Positions 18,688-27,057 of a DNA stretch of 64,000 nucleotides are shown here, piece by piece. Made by a program: the position numbers and the translations under genes. The stretch spans positions 248,001-312,000 of the forward strand of contig NC_013929.1 of NCBI RefSeq assembly GCF_000091305.1, in the 5' to 3' direction. The first letter of the stretch is position 1. The number at the start of each line of letters is the position of its first letter. The notes beneath the pieces were generated by a model. The model had not been told where the DNA came from and searched no databases. It saw only the letters and a program-made list of their open reading frames with translations. Source of the stretch: Streptomyces scabiei 87.22 (GTDB lineage Bacteria; Actinomycetota; Actinomycetes; Streptomycetales; Streptomycetaceae).

Positions 18688-19665
18688 TCAGTGGGTGGTC
18701 AGCCCGAAGAGGAGGATGCACAGCGCCCAACAAAGGACGACGACAGCGGCGCCTGCTACGTGGACGCCCACGGTGCGGGTGCGGCCGGGCTGGAGCCAGA
18801 AGGCCAGGGCCCGGTTCACCAAAGGCATGAGCAGCCAGGTGAGAATACTGACGCTCAGTACGTTTCCGAAGAACAGCGCGAGATATCCGGGTACGCCAAC
18901 GACATCGAACCCATGACCCACCGTCAGATTCAACACCATGACCGTGGGGTACAGCGCCAGCACGACAGTCATGGCCTGTTTCCAGTTGGGCGGGATCTCT
19001 TCCGTGCCCGCGCCCTCACCGAAACGGAACCAGCCGCTGAAAGCAGATCCGACCTTGCGTACGTCGTAGGCGGAGAAATACTCACGGCCCTCGCGCAGCA
19101 GCCGTTCCCGGACATCAGAATCCAGCCAAGCATCGAGATGCTCACGGGTATCGTATCTAAAAACAACGACCCAATGATCTTGGATTCCCTTCACCGGTCT
19201 GAACAATTCATTCCCCATGAATCCCGGAAACTTTTCCTGCGCCTTCAGTACCTTAGTCTGCCAGTGCTCGAAATCCTCCTCCTTGCCTTGTCGCACATCG
19301 TGCGAGATGACCGCCGTAACCCCTTCCTCACGGTCGGGAACCGCGGGCTCACTGCCGGCCAGGACCTCCTGTCTCGGGGAGCCCTCCAGTAGCGGACGGC
19401 CCTCGGTGAGGAGCTCTTCGCGGGTTGTCGAGTCCAACCACGCGGTGAGTTGGTCCATGTCGCTGAAGCGGAACACCACCACCCACTGGCGCTCCTCACC
19501 GGAGCCCGGGGGACCGGGGGGATAGGTCTCCGTGCCCGCGAATCCGTCGAAGTGCCGCACGACCTGGTTCATTTTCTCCTGCCAGCGGCGGTATTCGTCG
19601 TCAAGGCCTTCCCGGACTTTCTGGGAGGTCACAACGGTCGCGCTGCCGCTTGCACCTTCACTCAT
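18688..19665 (-). CDS. Tandem antibiotic-biosynthesis-monooxygenase-domain membrane protein
   Basis: The 325-residue product contains two successive ABM (ferredoxin-like dimeric alpha/beta) domains, about residues 10-100 and 115-205. Each has a WVVVFRFSDM/WVVVFRYDTR strand and a W-L-DS helix. Three or four hydrophobic helices follow (LALYPTVMVLNLTVG, ALFFGNVLSVSILTWLLMPL, VAGAAVVVLCWALCILLFGL). The same layout is known for actinobacterial proteins of unknown function. The ABM part should face the cytoplasm. Codon usage is less GC-extreme than that of the neighbours. It is divergent from the deaminase at 19753. Confidence 0.82.
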   Translation of the reverse strand: MSEGASGSATVVTSQKVREGLDDEYRRWQEKMNQVVRHFDGFAGTETYPPGPPGSGEERQWVVVFRFSDMDQLTAWLDSTTREELLTEGRPLLEGSPRQEVLAGSEPAVPDREEGVTAVISHDVRQGKEEDFEHWQTKVLKAQEKFPGFMGNELFRPVKGIQDHWVVVFRYDTREHLDAWLDSDVRERLLREGREYFSAYDVRKVGSAFSGWFRFGEGAGTEEIPPNWKQAMTVVLALYPTVMVLNLTVGHGFDVVGVPGYLALFFGNVLSVSILTWLLMPLVNRALAFWLQPGRTRTVGVHVAGAAVVVLCWALCILLFGLTTH

Positions 19666-19752
19666 ACGGCGTAGCCTAGTTCACAGGGAATCCAAGGGCC
19701 ACTTGACGAATCAGGGCGCGCCTCGACGGGATTCCCGATCGGAGGTTCCGGC

Positions 19753-20343
19753 ATGGGCACGAGCGTTCTCCCTGACACGCGACACAAGGACTTTATGACG
19801 GAAGCGGTCCGACTGGCCACCGAATCTGTGAACGGGGGCTGGGGCGGTCCTTTTGGTGCGGTGATCATCCGTGATGGCGAAATCATCTCCCGCGGACAGA
19901 ATCGCGTCCTCCTCACGGGTGACCCGACTGCTCATGCCGAAGTGGAGGCAATTCGCAAGGCAGTCCAGCGCCTCAACCCCGAAGCACCTTCCATTTCCGA
20001 AGAGCACCAGAACGAGAGCACGCTCGCGTACGTGTCCCGCCCAGAGGGGTCACCAGATCCCGTGCCGGAGCGAGCCCGGATGCTCATGGGCTGCTCGATC
20101 TACATCAGCGGGGCCCCATGCCCGATGTGCATGAGCGCCATCTACTGGTCGCGCATCGATGCGGTGTACTTCGCCTCCGACCTGGACGCGACCAGGACGA
20201 TCGGCTTCGACGACTCCTTCCAGTACGAGGACTTCCAGAAGCCTCTTGACCAGCGAAGGATCCACGTCGAGCAGATCTACCCGGAGTTGGGCGCCAAGGC
20301 CTACGCGTCCTGGACCAACAAGGGCAACAGGCACCCGTACTGA
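19753..20343 (+). CDS. Nucleoside/guanine deaminase family protein
   Basis: This 196-residue cytidine/deoxycytidylate-deaminase-superfamily enzyme has zinc motifs HAE (H61, E63) and PCPMC (C123, C126). It begins like guanine deaminase (FMTEAVRLATESVNGGWGGPFGAVI). Between the two zinc motifs it carries a longer insertion (about residues 75-110) than ordinary guanine deaminases. The C-terminal EDFQKPLDQRRI helix is family-like. It probably deaminates a purine or pterin base in the cytoplasm. Start ATG 19753 follows GGAGGTTCCGGC. Confidence 0.88.
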   Translation: MGTSVLPDTRHKDFMTEAVRLATESVNGGWGGPFGAVIIRDGEIISRGQNRVLLTGDPTAHAEVEAIRKAVQRLNPEAPSISEEHQNESTLAYVSRPEGSPDPVPERARMLMGCSIYISGAPCPMCMSAIYWSRIDAVYFASDLDATRTIGFDDSFQYEDFQKPLDQRRIHVEQIYPELGAKAYASWTNKGNRHPY

Positions 20344-20374
20344 CCGGGCACCGCGCACTCCGACTGCCGGCGCA

Positions 20375-20423
20375 CGAGTTGGTGCGCGATAGCGGGTGAG
20401 GCCATATGCCTGGCCGGCGGCAT
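20375..20423 (-). repeat. Left copy of 49-bp inverted repeat
   Basis: Read on the minus strand, 20423 to 20375 matches 22248-22296 on the plus strand at 45 of 49 bases. Both translate to similar peptides (HAAGQAYGLTRYRAPTR and YATGQACRLTRYHAPTR). The two copies bracket the acetyltransferase and two IS remnants. Confidence 0.75.
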
Positions 20424-20575
20424 GATCAAACTGTGGCGATTCATGATGCGTCACATTCAGCGGACAATCGAAGGGGCGTGGGCCGTTCACGCCGGCCGAG
20501 CTGACACGCAAATCCCATCCATCGACCCGGTGAATGACACCCCGCCGACGGCAAATCCGCCCGGCCTGCGGGGAG

Positions 20576-20610
20576 GAAGACGTCATCTGCGTCAGGCAGA
20601 TGACGTCTTC
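20576..20610. repeat. 15-bp perfect hairpin upstream of GNAT gene
   Basis: GAAGACGTCATCTGC (20576-20590) and GCAGATGACGTCTTC (20596-20610) are exact reverse complements with a 5-base loop. It lies 141 bases before the acetyltransferase start, in a 328-base interval (20424-20751) that holds no other gene. It could be a leader hairpin, terminator or binding site. Confidence 0.7.
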
Positions 20611-20751
20611 TACTCGTCTGGAACACAACCTCGACTATCCAAGTCCGGATCGCGTCTCATCAAACATCAGGCATGCAGTTTAGGGAATTGCCACAGCGGG
20701 CTGGAGCATACGAGTCCGGCAGGCCACCGTAAGATCTCCGAGGAGGTGTCT

Positions 20752-21354
20752 GTGAGCAACAAAAAGATCGCTGATGCTACCACTCCCCCGCTCTCCGTCC
20801 GCCGGTTGGACACGGACACCTGGGCCGCCTTCGCCCAGCTGATCGAGGCGAACAACGGCGTGAGGGGCGGCTGCTGGTGCATGAGTTTTCACGTCAAGGT
20901 CGGCAAGGGACGCACTCCCCAGCACAACCGGACCGAGAAAGAACAGCGGGTCCGTGAGAGCCGGACCCATGCCTCGCTCGTCTTCGCAGGCGACGACTGT
21001 CTGGGCTGGTGCCAGTTCGGTTCACCGGCCGAGCTACCGGAGATCAAGAGAGAGCGGAGATACGAGAAGGACCTCACGGTCCTACCGGACTGGCGCATCA
21101 CCTGCTTCTTCACCGGAAAGGGTCTGCGCAAGCGCGGTGTCGCGCATGCAGCCCTCGAAGGAGCGCTGACTCAGATCAGCCGCAACGGCGGTGGCACGGT
21201 CGAGGGCTATCCCGAAGAGACCCACGGCCGTACGCTATCGGGATCCTTCCTCCACACCGGTCCCATGGCTGTCTTCGAGAACCACGGCTTCACACGGACC
21301 AGGCCGATCTCTCCGCACCGCTGGGTGGTCACCCTCACTGTCGATCCGGCTTGA
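20752..21354 (+). CDS. GNAT-family N-acetyltransferase
   Basis: The 200-residue protein starts at GTG 20752, six bases after GAGGAGG; a longer in-frame extension to 20422 lacks coding character. It shows RRLDTDTWAAFAQLIEANNG, a Cys-rich GCWCMSFH, WCQFGSPAELP, the acetyl-CoA loop region FFTGKGLRKRGVAHAALE and C-terminal GSFLHTGPMAVFENHGF. These are typical of a GCN5-related subfamily. It should transfer an acetyl group to a small molecule or protein. It is bracketed by the 49-bp inverted repeats, which hints at mobilisation as cargo. Confidence 0.87.
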   Translation: MSNKKIADATTPPLSVRRLDTDTWAAFAQLIEANNGVRGGCWCMSFHVKVGKGRTPQHNRTEKEQRVRESRTHASLVFAGDDCLGWCQFGSPAELPEIKRERRYEKDLTVLPDWRITCFFTGKGLRKRGVAHAALEGALTQISRNGGGTVEGYPEETHGRTLSGSFLHTGPMAVFENHGFTRTRPISPHRWVVTLTVDPA

Positions 21355-21374
21355 GGCGGCCTTTTCCTCTGTGG

Positions 21375-21716
21375 TCTGACTTCGGGCGGCAGCTTTGACC
21401 AGCTCATCGACTGGCTCAGTGGCGAGTAGCGGACTCGGAAGCCTGCCATGGCTGCCTCGGTGGCGAGCGCTGTCAGCAGATGCGATGCCCGTGCCGGAGT
21501 CACGAATCAGGCAGGGCGGCAAGCCCTTCTTGCCCCACTCGCACGTCGTCAGGGTGTGGACGACCGCGGCTCGACGTGCCCGTCGGTCTTGAAGTCGAAG
21601 GACCGCAGCGAATTCTCCCGAGAGAACTGCGCTGCCTTGAGACGTCGTTCGGAACGGCGACGGGCCCGATCGTCGCACTCAGCCCTCAGCAGCTCGGCAA
21701 GAAATCCGCGATACAT
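21375..21716 (-). pseudogene. Decayed istB (IS21-family helper ATPase)
   Basis: The minus strand shows IstB fragments in alternating frames: YRGFLAELLRAECDDRARRR, SERRLKAAQFSRENSLRSFD, then VVHTLTTCEWGKKGLPPCLI, SHLLTALATEAAMAGFRVRY and LATEPVDELVKAA. The Walker A SGTGK-type motif reads DSGTGI, interrupted by a frameshift, and there are at least three frameshifts. The gene is dead. It abuts the DDE transposase remnant at 21717. Confidence 0.75.
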
Positions 21717-22200
21717 AGCGTGCGGCCTCGCCGGTCGCGATGACGGTGGCCTTCATCGTGTTCTGCCTCTTCTCCCCCGAGACGAACGCGCGCCGGCCAA
21801 CACGTCCGGCCGACGGTCGGCGGAATGGATTTCGGTGGCGTTCACGCGCAGTTTGATGTCCTCGGCCTGGGCGTAGGCGAACCTGTCCAGCAGCCTCCGA
21901 AGACGCAGGCCGGGGTGGCCGGGGACCGCGCGCCCCGCTCCACCAGGAGCATGCGTACTTCTGCGATCGCGCGGGTGACGGTGGAGCGGTCGACGCCGAA
22001 CAGCTGGTCCGGCGCCGCGTGCGGCAGGTCGTTCCGCAGAGAATCAGCGTGGCCATCAGCCGGTCGACGAGCACCAGTTGGTGGCGGACGCCGGCCCCCG
22101 CAGCCTGCTTGCGGACCCCGCCTCGCGCAGCATGGCGACGACCCTCGACCGGTCTGCCACGGTGCCGCCGACTATCCGACCAAGCAGGCGAAATGACCCC
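21717..22200 (-). pseudogene. Decayed DDE transposase (IS5-like, HARBI-type)
   Basis: Fragments typical of this Streptomyces transposase family occur in shifting frames on the minus strand: LVLVDRLMATLILCG, FGVDRSTVTRAIAEVRMLLV, RFAYAQAEDIKLRVNATEIH, and EKRQNTMKATVIATGEAA. Multiple indels break the frame, and the catalytic C-terminal half is replaced by the istB remnant. No terminal repeats of its own are visible. Confidence 0.7.
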
Positions 22201-22247
22201 AAGGGATCCCCGTCACCAACCGATGTGCCAGCACCGCCCAAATGACT

Positions 22248-22296
22248 ATGCCACCGGCCAGGCATGTCGCCTCACCCGCTATCACGCACCAACTCG
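22248..22296 (+). repeat. Right copy of 49-bp inverted repeat
   Basis: It matches the reverse complement of 20375-20423 with four mismatches. The following 274 bases (22297-22570) contain no gene I can support. Confidence 0.75.
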
Positions 22297-22570
22297 CTAC
22301 TGCTCTGACCACATTGGTTCGCCGGGTTGGTGGTCGGGGCGGTTGGATGTTGCGTGACGTCCGATCCGAGTGCTGGGGGTGTGGTGGCTGAGCCTGTCCG
22401 CGTGCGCAGGTTGACCGACCAGGAGGGGCAGAAGCTGCCCGTCACCCCGACGTGCTGGCAGCCCAGCGCCGCGAGCGCCCTCGCATCCGCAGTGAGAAGG
22501 GCATCCGTTGGGGCGGACGTCCCCTCGCCGATGCCGCTTGACCAGCCCGGTGACTTTGCCCGGCCGGGTC

Positions 22571-23275
22571 CTAGCAGTAGCCGTCCACCCTGGCGCCGGC
22601 TGGAGCGAGGTTGGGCCAGGGATGTCCTGCTTTGTCGGAGGCAGCGGACCGTAGGAGGTCAAGAATCGTGCACCCCGGGTAGCCCGGAAAACTCGCGTAG
22701 GTGCCCCGGTAGTAGCAGCTCCAGTAGCTCACGACCCGCCGTTGAGTGCGCGCGAAGAAAGCAGGGTTGTCCACGAGGAACTGCCCGTAAGCGAGGTGGC
22801 CGCAGGTGCCGGACGTGGCGAGATCACGGAGCTCATCGCAGATGACGACCAGGATCTCCAAGACGTACTCGCCAACCAGCTGCACGACGAAGGGGACGAT
22901 CCATGGGTCCGTGGAACCAACGACCTTCTCCAGGTGGCGCTGCCTGACCATGCCGTCGCAGTGCCTTGAGTACAGGCAGTGCAGAATCTGTTGTTGGCGC
23001 GACGAAAGCGACGCCACCGCGTCAGTTGGCGGCTCGTCGTTGTAGAGGCGCCCGGGGATCAAAACTTGCTGCCCCTCGACAGTGACCGAGAACGAGGCAT
23101 GCGGCTGGAGCCGAGAATCAGGCATCACTGCCAGGACTGCCTCGGCATCGCTTGCAAGCTCAGCTGGGAACGCCGTGATCAACGGATTACTGCGGTCGGA
23201 AAGCGGCTGCACGAGCCGAGCATAGGCGGATGCCTCGGCCCGGTAGCTGGCATTAATGGCCCCACACCCGCCCAA
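22571..23275 (-). CDS. Conserved hypothetical protein
   Basis: The product of up to 234 residues starts from TTG 23275; the true start is uncertain and GTG 23212 is another option. It has good actinobacterial coding character: IPGRLYNDEPPTDAVASLSS, QQQILHCLYSRHCDGMVRQR, WIVPFVVQLVGEYVLEILV and FFARTQRRVVSYWSCYYRGT. A pattern of this kind recurs in Streptomyces hypotheticals of unknown function. There are no signal peptide, membrane helix or catalytic motifs. GC is lower than in the flanks, which is compatible with horizontal transfer. Confidence 0.6.
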   Translation of the reverse strand: MGGCGAINASYRAEASAYARLVQPLSDRSNPLITAFPAELASDAEAVLAVMPDSRLQPHASFSVTVEGQQVLIPGRLYNDEPPTDAVASLSSRQQQILHCLYSRHCDGMVRQRHLEKVVGSTDPWIVPFVVQLVGEYVLEILVVICDELRDLATSGTCGHLAYGQFLVDNPAFFARTQRRVVSYWSCYYRGTYASFPGYPGCTILDLLRSAASDKAGHPWPNLAPAGARVDGYC

Positions 23276-23504
23276 CCCGGCGAAGATATGCGGTCAGAGC
23301 ACTACACACCATCACCTGGCCTCTCTCGTCCTCGCTGCCGCATGAGCCTCAACTCCGCTCTGTTGCCACCGAGTTCACAGCCGGTTGCCGCAGAGTCCAC
23401 AACTCCTACGACCACCTTGCCGGGACCACCGCACGGACGAAAGATCTCCATCAGCTGAATCCTCGGTGCCTCCGACGGAGGCGAAGCGGAAACGGGAGGG
23501 AACC

Positions 23505-23903
23505 ATGCGAACTTTGCGAAGAGCCTCGATGGTCGCCGGAATCGTCGCGATGTCGACGATCGGCCTCGCCACCCAGGCACAGGCGTCGTCCAACAGCGGC
23601 TGGGTGTACACGAGCAATCGGAGCGGTGCCGTGTACTTCGACGCCGACCTCAACGGTTACCCGGGCTACGAGAAGATCACGGTCTGCGACAACACGACCG
23701 ACAACCGTGGTACCGAGGCCGTGGTGCAGGGCTACGACGGTGACGGCGCTGTCGCCTACGTCGTGACCGATCCGTCCAACAACGGCGAATGCGCGTCGGC
23801 GATCGGCAACTTCTTCCTGGAGGAGACGGCGGTCAAGGTGACCGTGTACGAGTACTGGGGCAGTAACACGGCCCACCCCGGGTACGGCTCGGGCGTGGCA
23901 TAG
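23505..23903 (+). CDS. Small secreted protein of unknown function
   Basis: The 132-residue product has a clear Sec signal peptide (MRTLRRASMVAGIVAMSTIG, cleavage after AQA near residue 27). The mature domain is acidic and rich in Gly, Asn and Tyr (SGAVYFDADLNGYPGYEKIT, VVQGYDGDGAVAYVVTD), with two Cys. It looks like an extracellular beta-sandwich. ATG 23505 follows GGGAGGGAACC. It is divergent from the hypothetical at 22571-23275. No family could be assigned. Confidence 0.75.
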   Translation: MRTLRRASMVAGIVAMSTIGLATQAQASSNSGWVYTSNRSGAVYFDADLNGYPGYEKITVCDNTTDNRGTEAVVQGYDGDGAVAYVVTDPSNNGECASAIGNFFLEETAVKVTVYEYWGSNTAHPGYGSGVA

Positions 23904-24286
23904 GCATAGATCCACATCGTCCGTTACGGCTCGCCGGTTCGTCCGACGGGCCGTCACGGCTTGCCTGGCAAGGCGAGTGCGCCAGGCCAGGAACCAGCGA
24001 GACTCCTGTGCCGGACCAGCCAAGCCTCACGACTCAGCCGGCGCCCGTGGAGCTGTTCCCCTGTCGCGAGTCAGCAGCACAGCATGCCCGCCTCTGTCCG
24101 CACCCGCCGCCGCGCCGCCCCGGTTCAGCGGTGCACGACGACCGAAGTCAGGACGATCACGAACACCAACGCAGGCCGTCGACGCAACGGGGCCTCGCCG
24201 TCGGCGCGTGGCTCGACGTTCGCCCAGTACACGGAAAGCAAGACCCCCCGCCTCTTGTGCTCGTGCTCGTCAGACAGTGGCAATGG
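23904..24286. other. Intergenic stretch, no gene seen
   Basis: All six frames here are short or have unlikely composition. I see no tRNA, strong hairpin or repeat. Confidence 0.4.
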
Positions 24287-25110
24287 TCAGGGGCTGCCGG
24301 GGTATCCCTTGACCGCGTTCAGCACCCGTGAGGACTGCTCCATGGTGAACAGCCTCTCCCGGACGAATGTCCCGTGGAGCCGCCGGTACGCCCCCGACAG
24401 GACGTTCTGCCGACTGTCGCGTTGGACTCGGTTGGCCAGCATCCGGTTGAACCGCTGGCTCAGGTTGCCCCAGTCGTTCTCCATGTCGACGAGCAGATCG
24501 GGAAGCCTGGTCCCCATGTTCGGGTACAGCACATGTCCGTCGGCATCACGCTCGCTACCGCTGCGCAGCCCCATCCGGCCGATGGTGTCCGAGATCCCCC
24601 GGAACCGCGCCGCCGCCGTCGAAATGAATTGGGCGGAGCGACGGCAGACGAGGCGGGACGCTGCGGTGGGGGCAGCTGCCGCATCGCGCCACGAACGGAG
24701 TGAGTGAGCACTTCGGTCACTCGTTCTCGAAGGATCAGCCGCTCGATGTGCGTGTGGGGATCGAGGAGGGCTTGCAGGGCGCGTGCCAGCAGGTCCTGGC
24801 GGTGCGGGCTGGGCTGCACGCGTCCGGGTGAGCAGGGCGAAGAACCCGGCGACGCAATCGCCCAGTGTGAGCCCGGAGACGATCCGCCAGCCGGTCGGCC
24901 TGGCGTCGTCGTCCAGCAGCCGCCGCTCGGCCGGCACATGGGTAGACCTCTTGGCCAGGGCGGTGACGATCCTGCCGAGCGGTCCAGGGAAGCGGGGTTC
25001 ACGCCGTTCATCCTCCGGGCGTACGAGGTCCGGCCATCTCGGTCGGAGAGCCGGTGGTGTCGGCCAGGCATCGGGCATTCGGCCGAGGCAGACGTGGGCG
25101 TACCTATAGA
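24287..25110 (-). pseudogene. Frameshifted hypothetical gene
   Basis: Protein-like sequence continues across three frames on the minus strand. First comes MPDAWPTPPALRPRWPDLVR through GLTLGDCVAGFFALLTRT. A shifted frame follows with LARALQALLDPHTHIERLIL. After a second shift near 24640 come RFRGISDTIGRMG, HVLYPNMGTRLPDLLVDMEN and ERLFTMEQSSRVLNAVKGYP to the stop at 24287. Two indels are needed to join them, so it is probably a decayed gene. I do not recognise the family. Confidence 0.45.
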
Positions 25111-25124
25111 GGCCCACGGCGGTC

Positions 25125-25376
25125 TCACGGACGGGCGAGCGGGGCGAGCAGGCCGTCACCGGGTCGCAAATCCTGCTTGGCAACGATGCTGTCGAGTGAC
25201 GCGCCGACTTGGGCCAGCGCGGCGGACCGCTCCTCGGGCCGGTAATCGATGAACTCGCCGATAGCGGCACCGAAGGCGCGTACGTAGCTGTGCGGAGCGG
25301 CGCAGATGAGGGCACGGGCGATCTCGAGCAGGCCGAGGCTGAGGACGTCGCAGTCCCCTTCGCGGACAAGTTGCAC
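25125..25376 (-). CDS. Short hypothetical protein (possible gene remnant)
   Basis: An 83-residue frame from GTG 25376 reads VREGDCDVLSLGLLEIARAL, SYVRAFGAAIGEFIDYRPEE and SLDSIVAKQDLRPGDGLLAP. The coding quality extends upstream of the GTG (TPTAGDWERVTTDLV), without a start codon, so this may be the 3' end of a broken gene. There are no recognisable motifs. It sits between two other damaged reading frames. Confidence 0.35.
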   Translation of the reverse strand: MQLVREGDCDVLSLGLLEIARALICAAPHSYVRAFGAAIGEFIDYRPEERSAALAQVGASLDSIVAKQDLRPGDGLLAPLARP

Positions 25377-25417
25377 CAGGTCGGTGGTGACACGCTCCCA
25401 GTCGCCGGCTGTCGGCG

Positions 25418-25546
25418 TCAGTGGCCGGATTCTGCCCGGTGCCAGGTTGCATCGAGTCGAGTCGCTATCGGCTGGGGCACGAGGTGGAGTGCGTAGAAAT
25501 CTCGGCCCAGATCAGCAACGGGGCCGAGGTGGTAGTGGCCGGTCAT
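25418..25546 (-). pseudogene. Second half of a small frameshifted gene
   Basis: The 42-codon frame (MTGHYHLGPVADLGRDFYAL, HLVPQPIATRLDATWHRAES) overlaps the 3' end of the frame at 25512-25664 by 35 bases in a different phase. The two together read like one protein of about 85 residues with a single-base indel near 25545. No ribosome site precedes its ATG. Confidence 0.4.
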
Positions 25547-25664
25547 GTGGCAGCAGGTTGAGCCGTGCGGCGGGGCCGGTGGCGATGAAGTGGATGACGA
25601 TGGCCGGATAGGCGCCGTCGACGGTGATGCCGGGCGCAGAGGGCTCGGTGTTCATGGGGCTCAT
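25512..25664 (-). CDS. Small ORF translationally coupled to MFS gene
   Basis: A 50-codon frame starts at ATG 25664, overlapping the MFS stop as ATGA. It encodes ITVDGAYPAIVIHFIATGPA then ARLNLLPHDRP. The sensible sequence ends at LLPH, after which the next frame (25418-25546) continues it. It may be an intact micro-gene or the first half of a frameshifted one. Confidence 0.45.
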   Translation of the reverse strand: MSPMNTEPSAPGITVDGAYPAIVIHFIATGPAARLNLLPHDRPLPPRPRC

Positions 25665-26917
25665 CGGCGGTAGGCGGTGGCGGCGACGGCGGGCAGGAGG
25701 GCGAGGGAGAGGATGCCACCGGTGAGAGCGAGGGCGGGGTAGCTGAAGGCGGCGACCACGATGCCGGAAGACATGCCGCCGGTGGCGCCGGCGATGGCGA
25801 TGGAGACGTCGACCAGGCCCTGGGTCTTGGCGCGGGTCGCCAGTGGGACGGTGTCGGTGATGATCGCGGTGCCCGAGACCAGGCCGAAGTTCCAGCCCAG
25901 CCCCAACAGGGCGAGGGCGAGCGCGAGGAGCGCGACGGAGTCGCCGGGCGCGGCAGCGGCGAGGATGCCGGCAGCCAGCAGGATGATGCCGGAGGCTGCG
26001 GCGATCTTCATGTGGCCGTAGCGGTCGACGAGCCATCCGGTGACCGGTGAGGGCAGGTACATGGCGCCGATGTGGAGGGCGATGACGAGGCCGGAGGCGC
26101 CGGTGCCGTGGCCGTGGTCGTGCATGTGGACCGGGGTCATCGTCATGATGGCGACCATGACGAGCTGAGTGAGGATCATGACCAGCGCGCCGAGGACCAC
26201 GCCTTCACGGCCTTCCGTCGTGTCGGCGTCGGTCGGGGCAGTCGTCGCGTCTGCTTCCTGGGCCTGGGCGACGGCGCGGGCCAGGAGCAGCGGGTCAGGT
26301 CGCAGCCAGAGGGCGAGGACAAGCGCGGCCAGGGCGTAGGCGGCACCGCCGAGGATGAAGGGCCCGGCGAGAGCGGGGATGCCGAATTGTTCGGCGAAGG
26401 TGCCGGTGGGGGCGGCGAGGTTGGGGCCGGCGACGCCGCCGAGCGTGGTGGCGACCAGGACGGTGGAGACGGCGCGGGCGCGGTGGCCGGGTGCGGCGAG
26501 GTCGGCTCCGGCGTAGCGGGCCTGGAGGTTGGTGGCGGTGCCGGCACCGTAGACGAACAGGGTGATGAAGAGGAGGACCGGATTGTCCAGGACGGCGGCG
26601 ATGATGACGCCGGCCGAGCCGATGGCGCCGGTGAGGTAGCCGGTGGCGAGGCCGGGCCGACGGCCTCTGGCCTGGGATATGCGGCCGACGGCGACGGCGG
26701 CGAGCGCGGAGCCGGTGGTGAACAGGGCACTGGGCAGTCCGGCGAGGCTGGTGGAGCCGAGCATGTCCTGGGCCAGCAGGGCACCGACGGTGACACCGGC
26801 GGCGAGCCCCGCGCCGCTGAGCACCTGGGAGGCGAACAGGACGCGCAGGATCCGGGGCTGGACCTGAGCGAGGTCGGGTGTGGGAGCCGTCGTGCTGCGG
26901 GGCGCGGTGCTTGTCAT
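25661..26917 (-). CDS. MFS transporter
   Basis: This 418-residue major facilitator has twelve predicted helices, a loop motif GRISQARGRRPGL between helices 2 and 3, and a second-half loop WLVDRYGHMK. A His-rich cytoplasmic or outer segment (MTPVHMHDHGHGTGAS) lies near helix 7-8. The family is the YfcJ/CynX-like uncharacterised exporters of actinobacteria. It should move a small solute across the membrane, and the His cluster may bind metal. It is followed by the coupled small ORF at 25664, with an amine-oxidase pseudogene upstream. Confidence 0.9.
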   Translation of the reverse strand: MTSTAPRSTTAPTPDLAQVQPRILRVLFASQVLSGAGLAAGVTVGALLAQDMLGSTSLAGLPSALFTTGSALAAVAVGRISQARGRRPGLATGYLTGAIGSAGVIIAAVLDNPVLLFITLFVYGAGTATNLQARYAGADLAAPGHRARAVSTVLVATTLGGVAGPNLAAPTGTFAEQFGIPALAGPFILGGAAYALAALVLALWLRPDPLLLARAVAQAQEADATTAPTDADTTEGREGVVLGALVMILTQLVMVAIMTMTPVHMHDHGHGTGASGLVIALHIGAMYLPSPVTGWLVDRYGHMKIAAASGIILLAAGILAAAAPGDSVALLALALALLGLGWNFGLVSGTAIITDTVPLATRAKTQGLVDVSIAIAGATGGMSSGIVVAAFSYPALALTGGILSLALLPAVAATAYRR

Positions 26918-27057
26918 GTCCCTTTTCCGGAGCGGGTCATTGGTGCGGGTGAGTGGTGCGGGTGAGTGGTGTGGGTGAGTGTGCGGATCCGGTGGGCGGG
27001 CCGGCCGGTCTGGGCAGGAGGGGGGCGGTCATGGCACCGGCCCGAAGCCGGAGGGAT

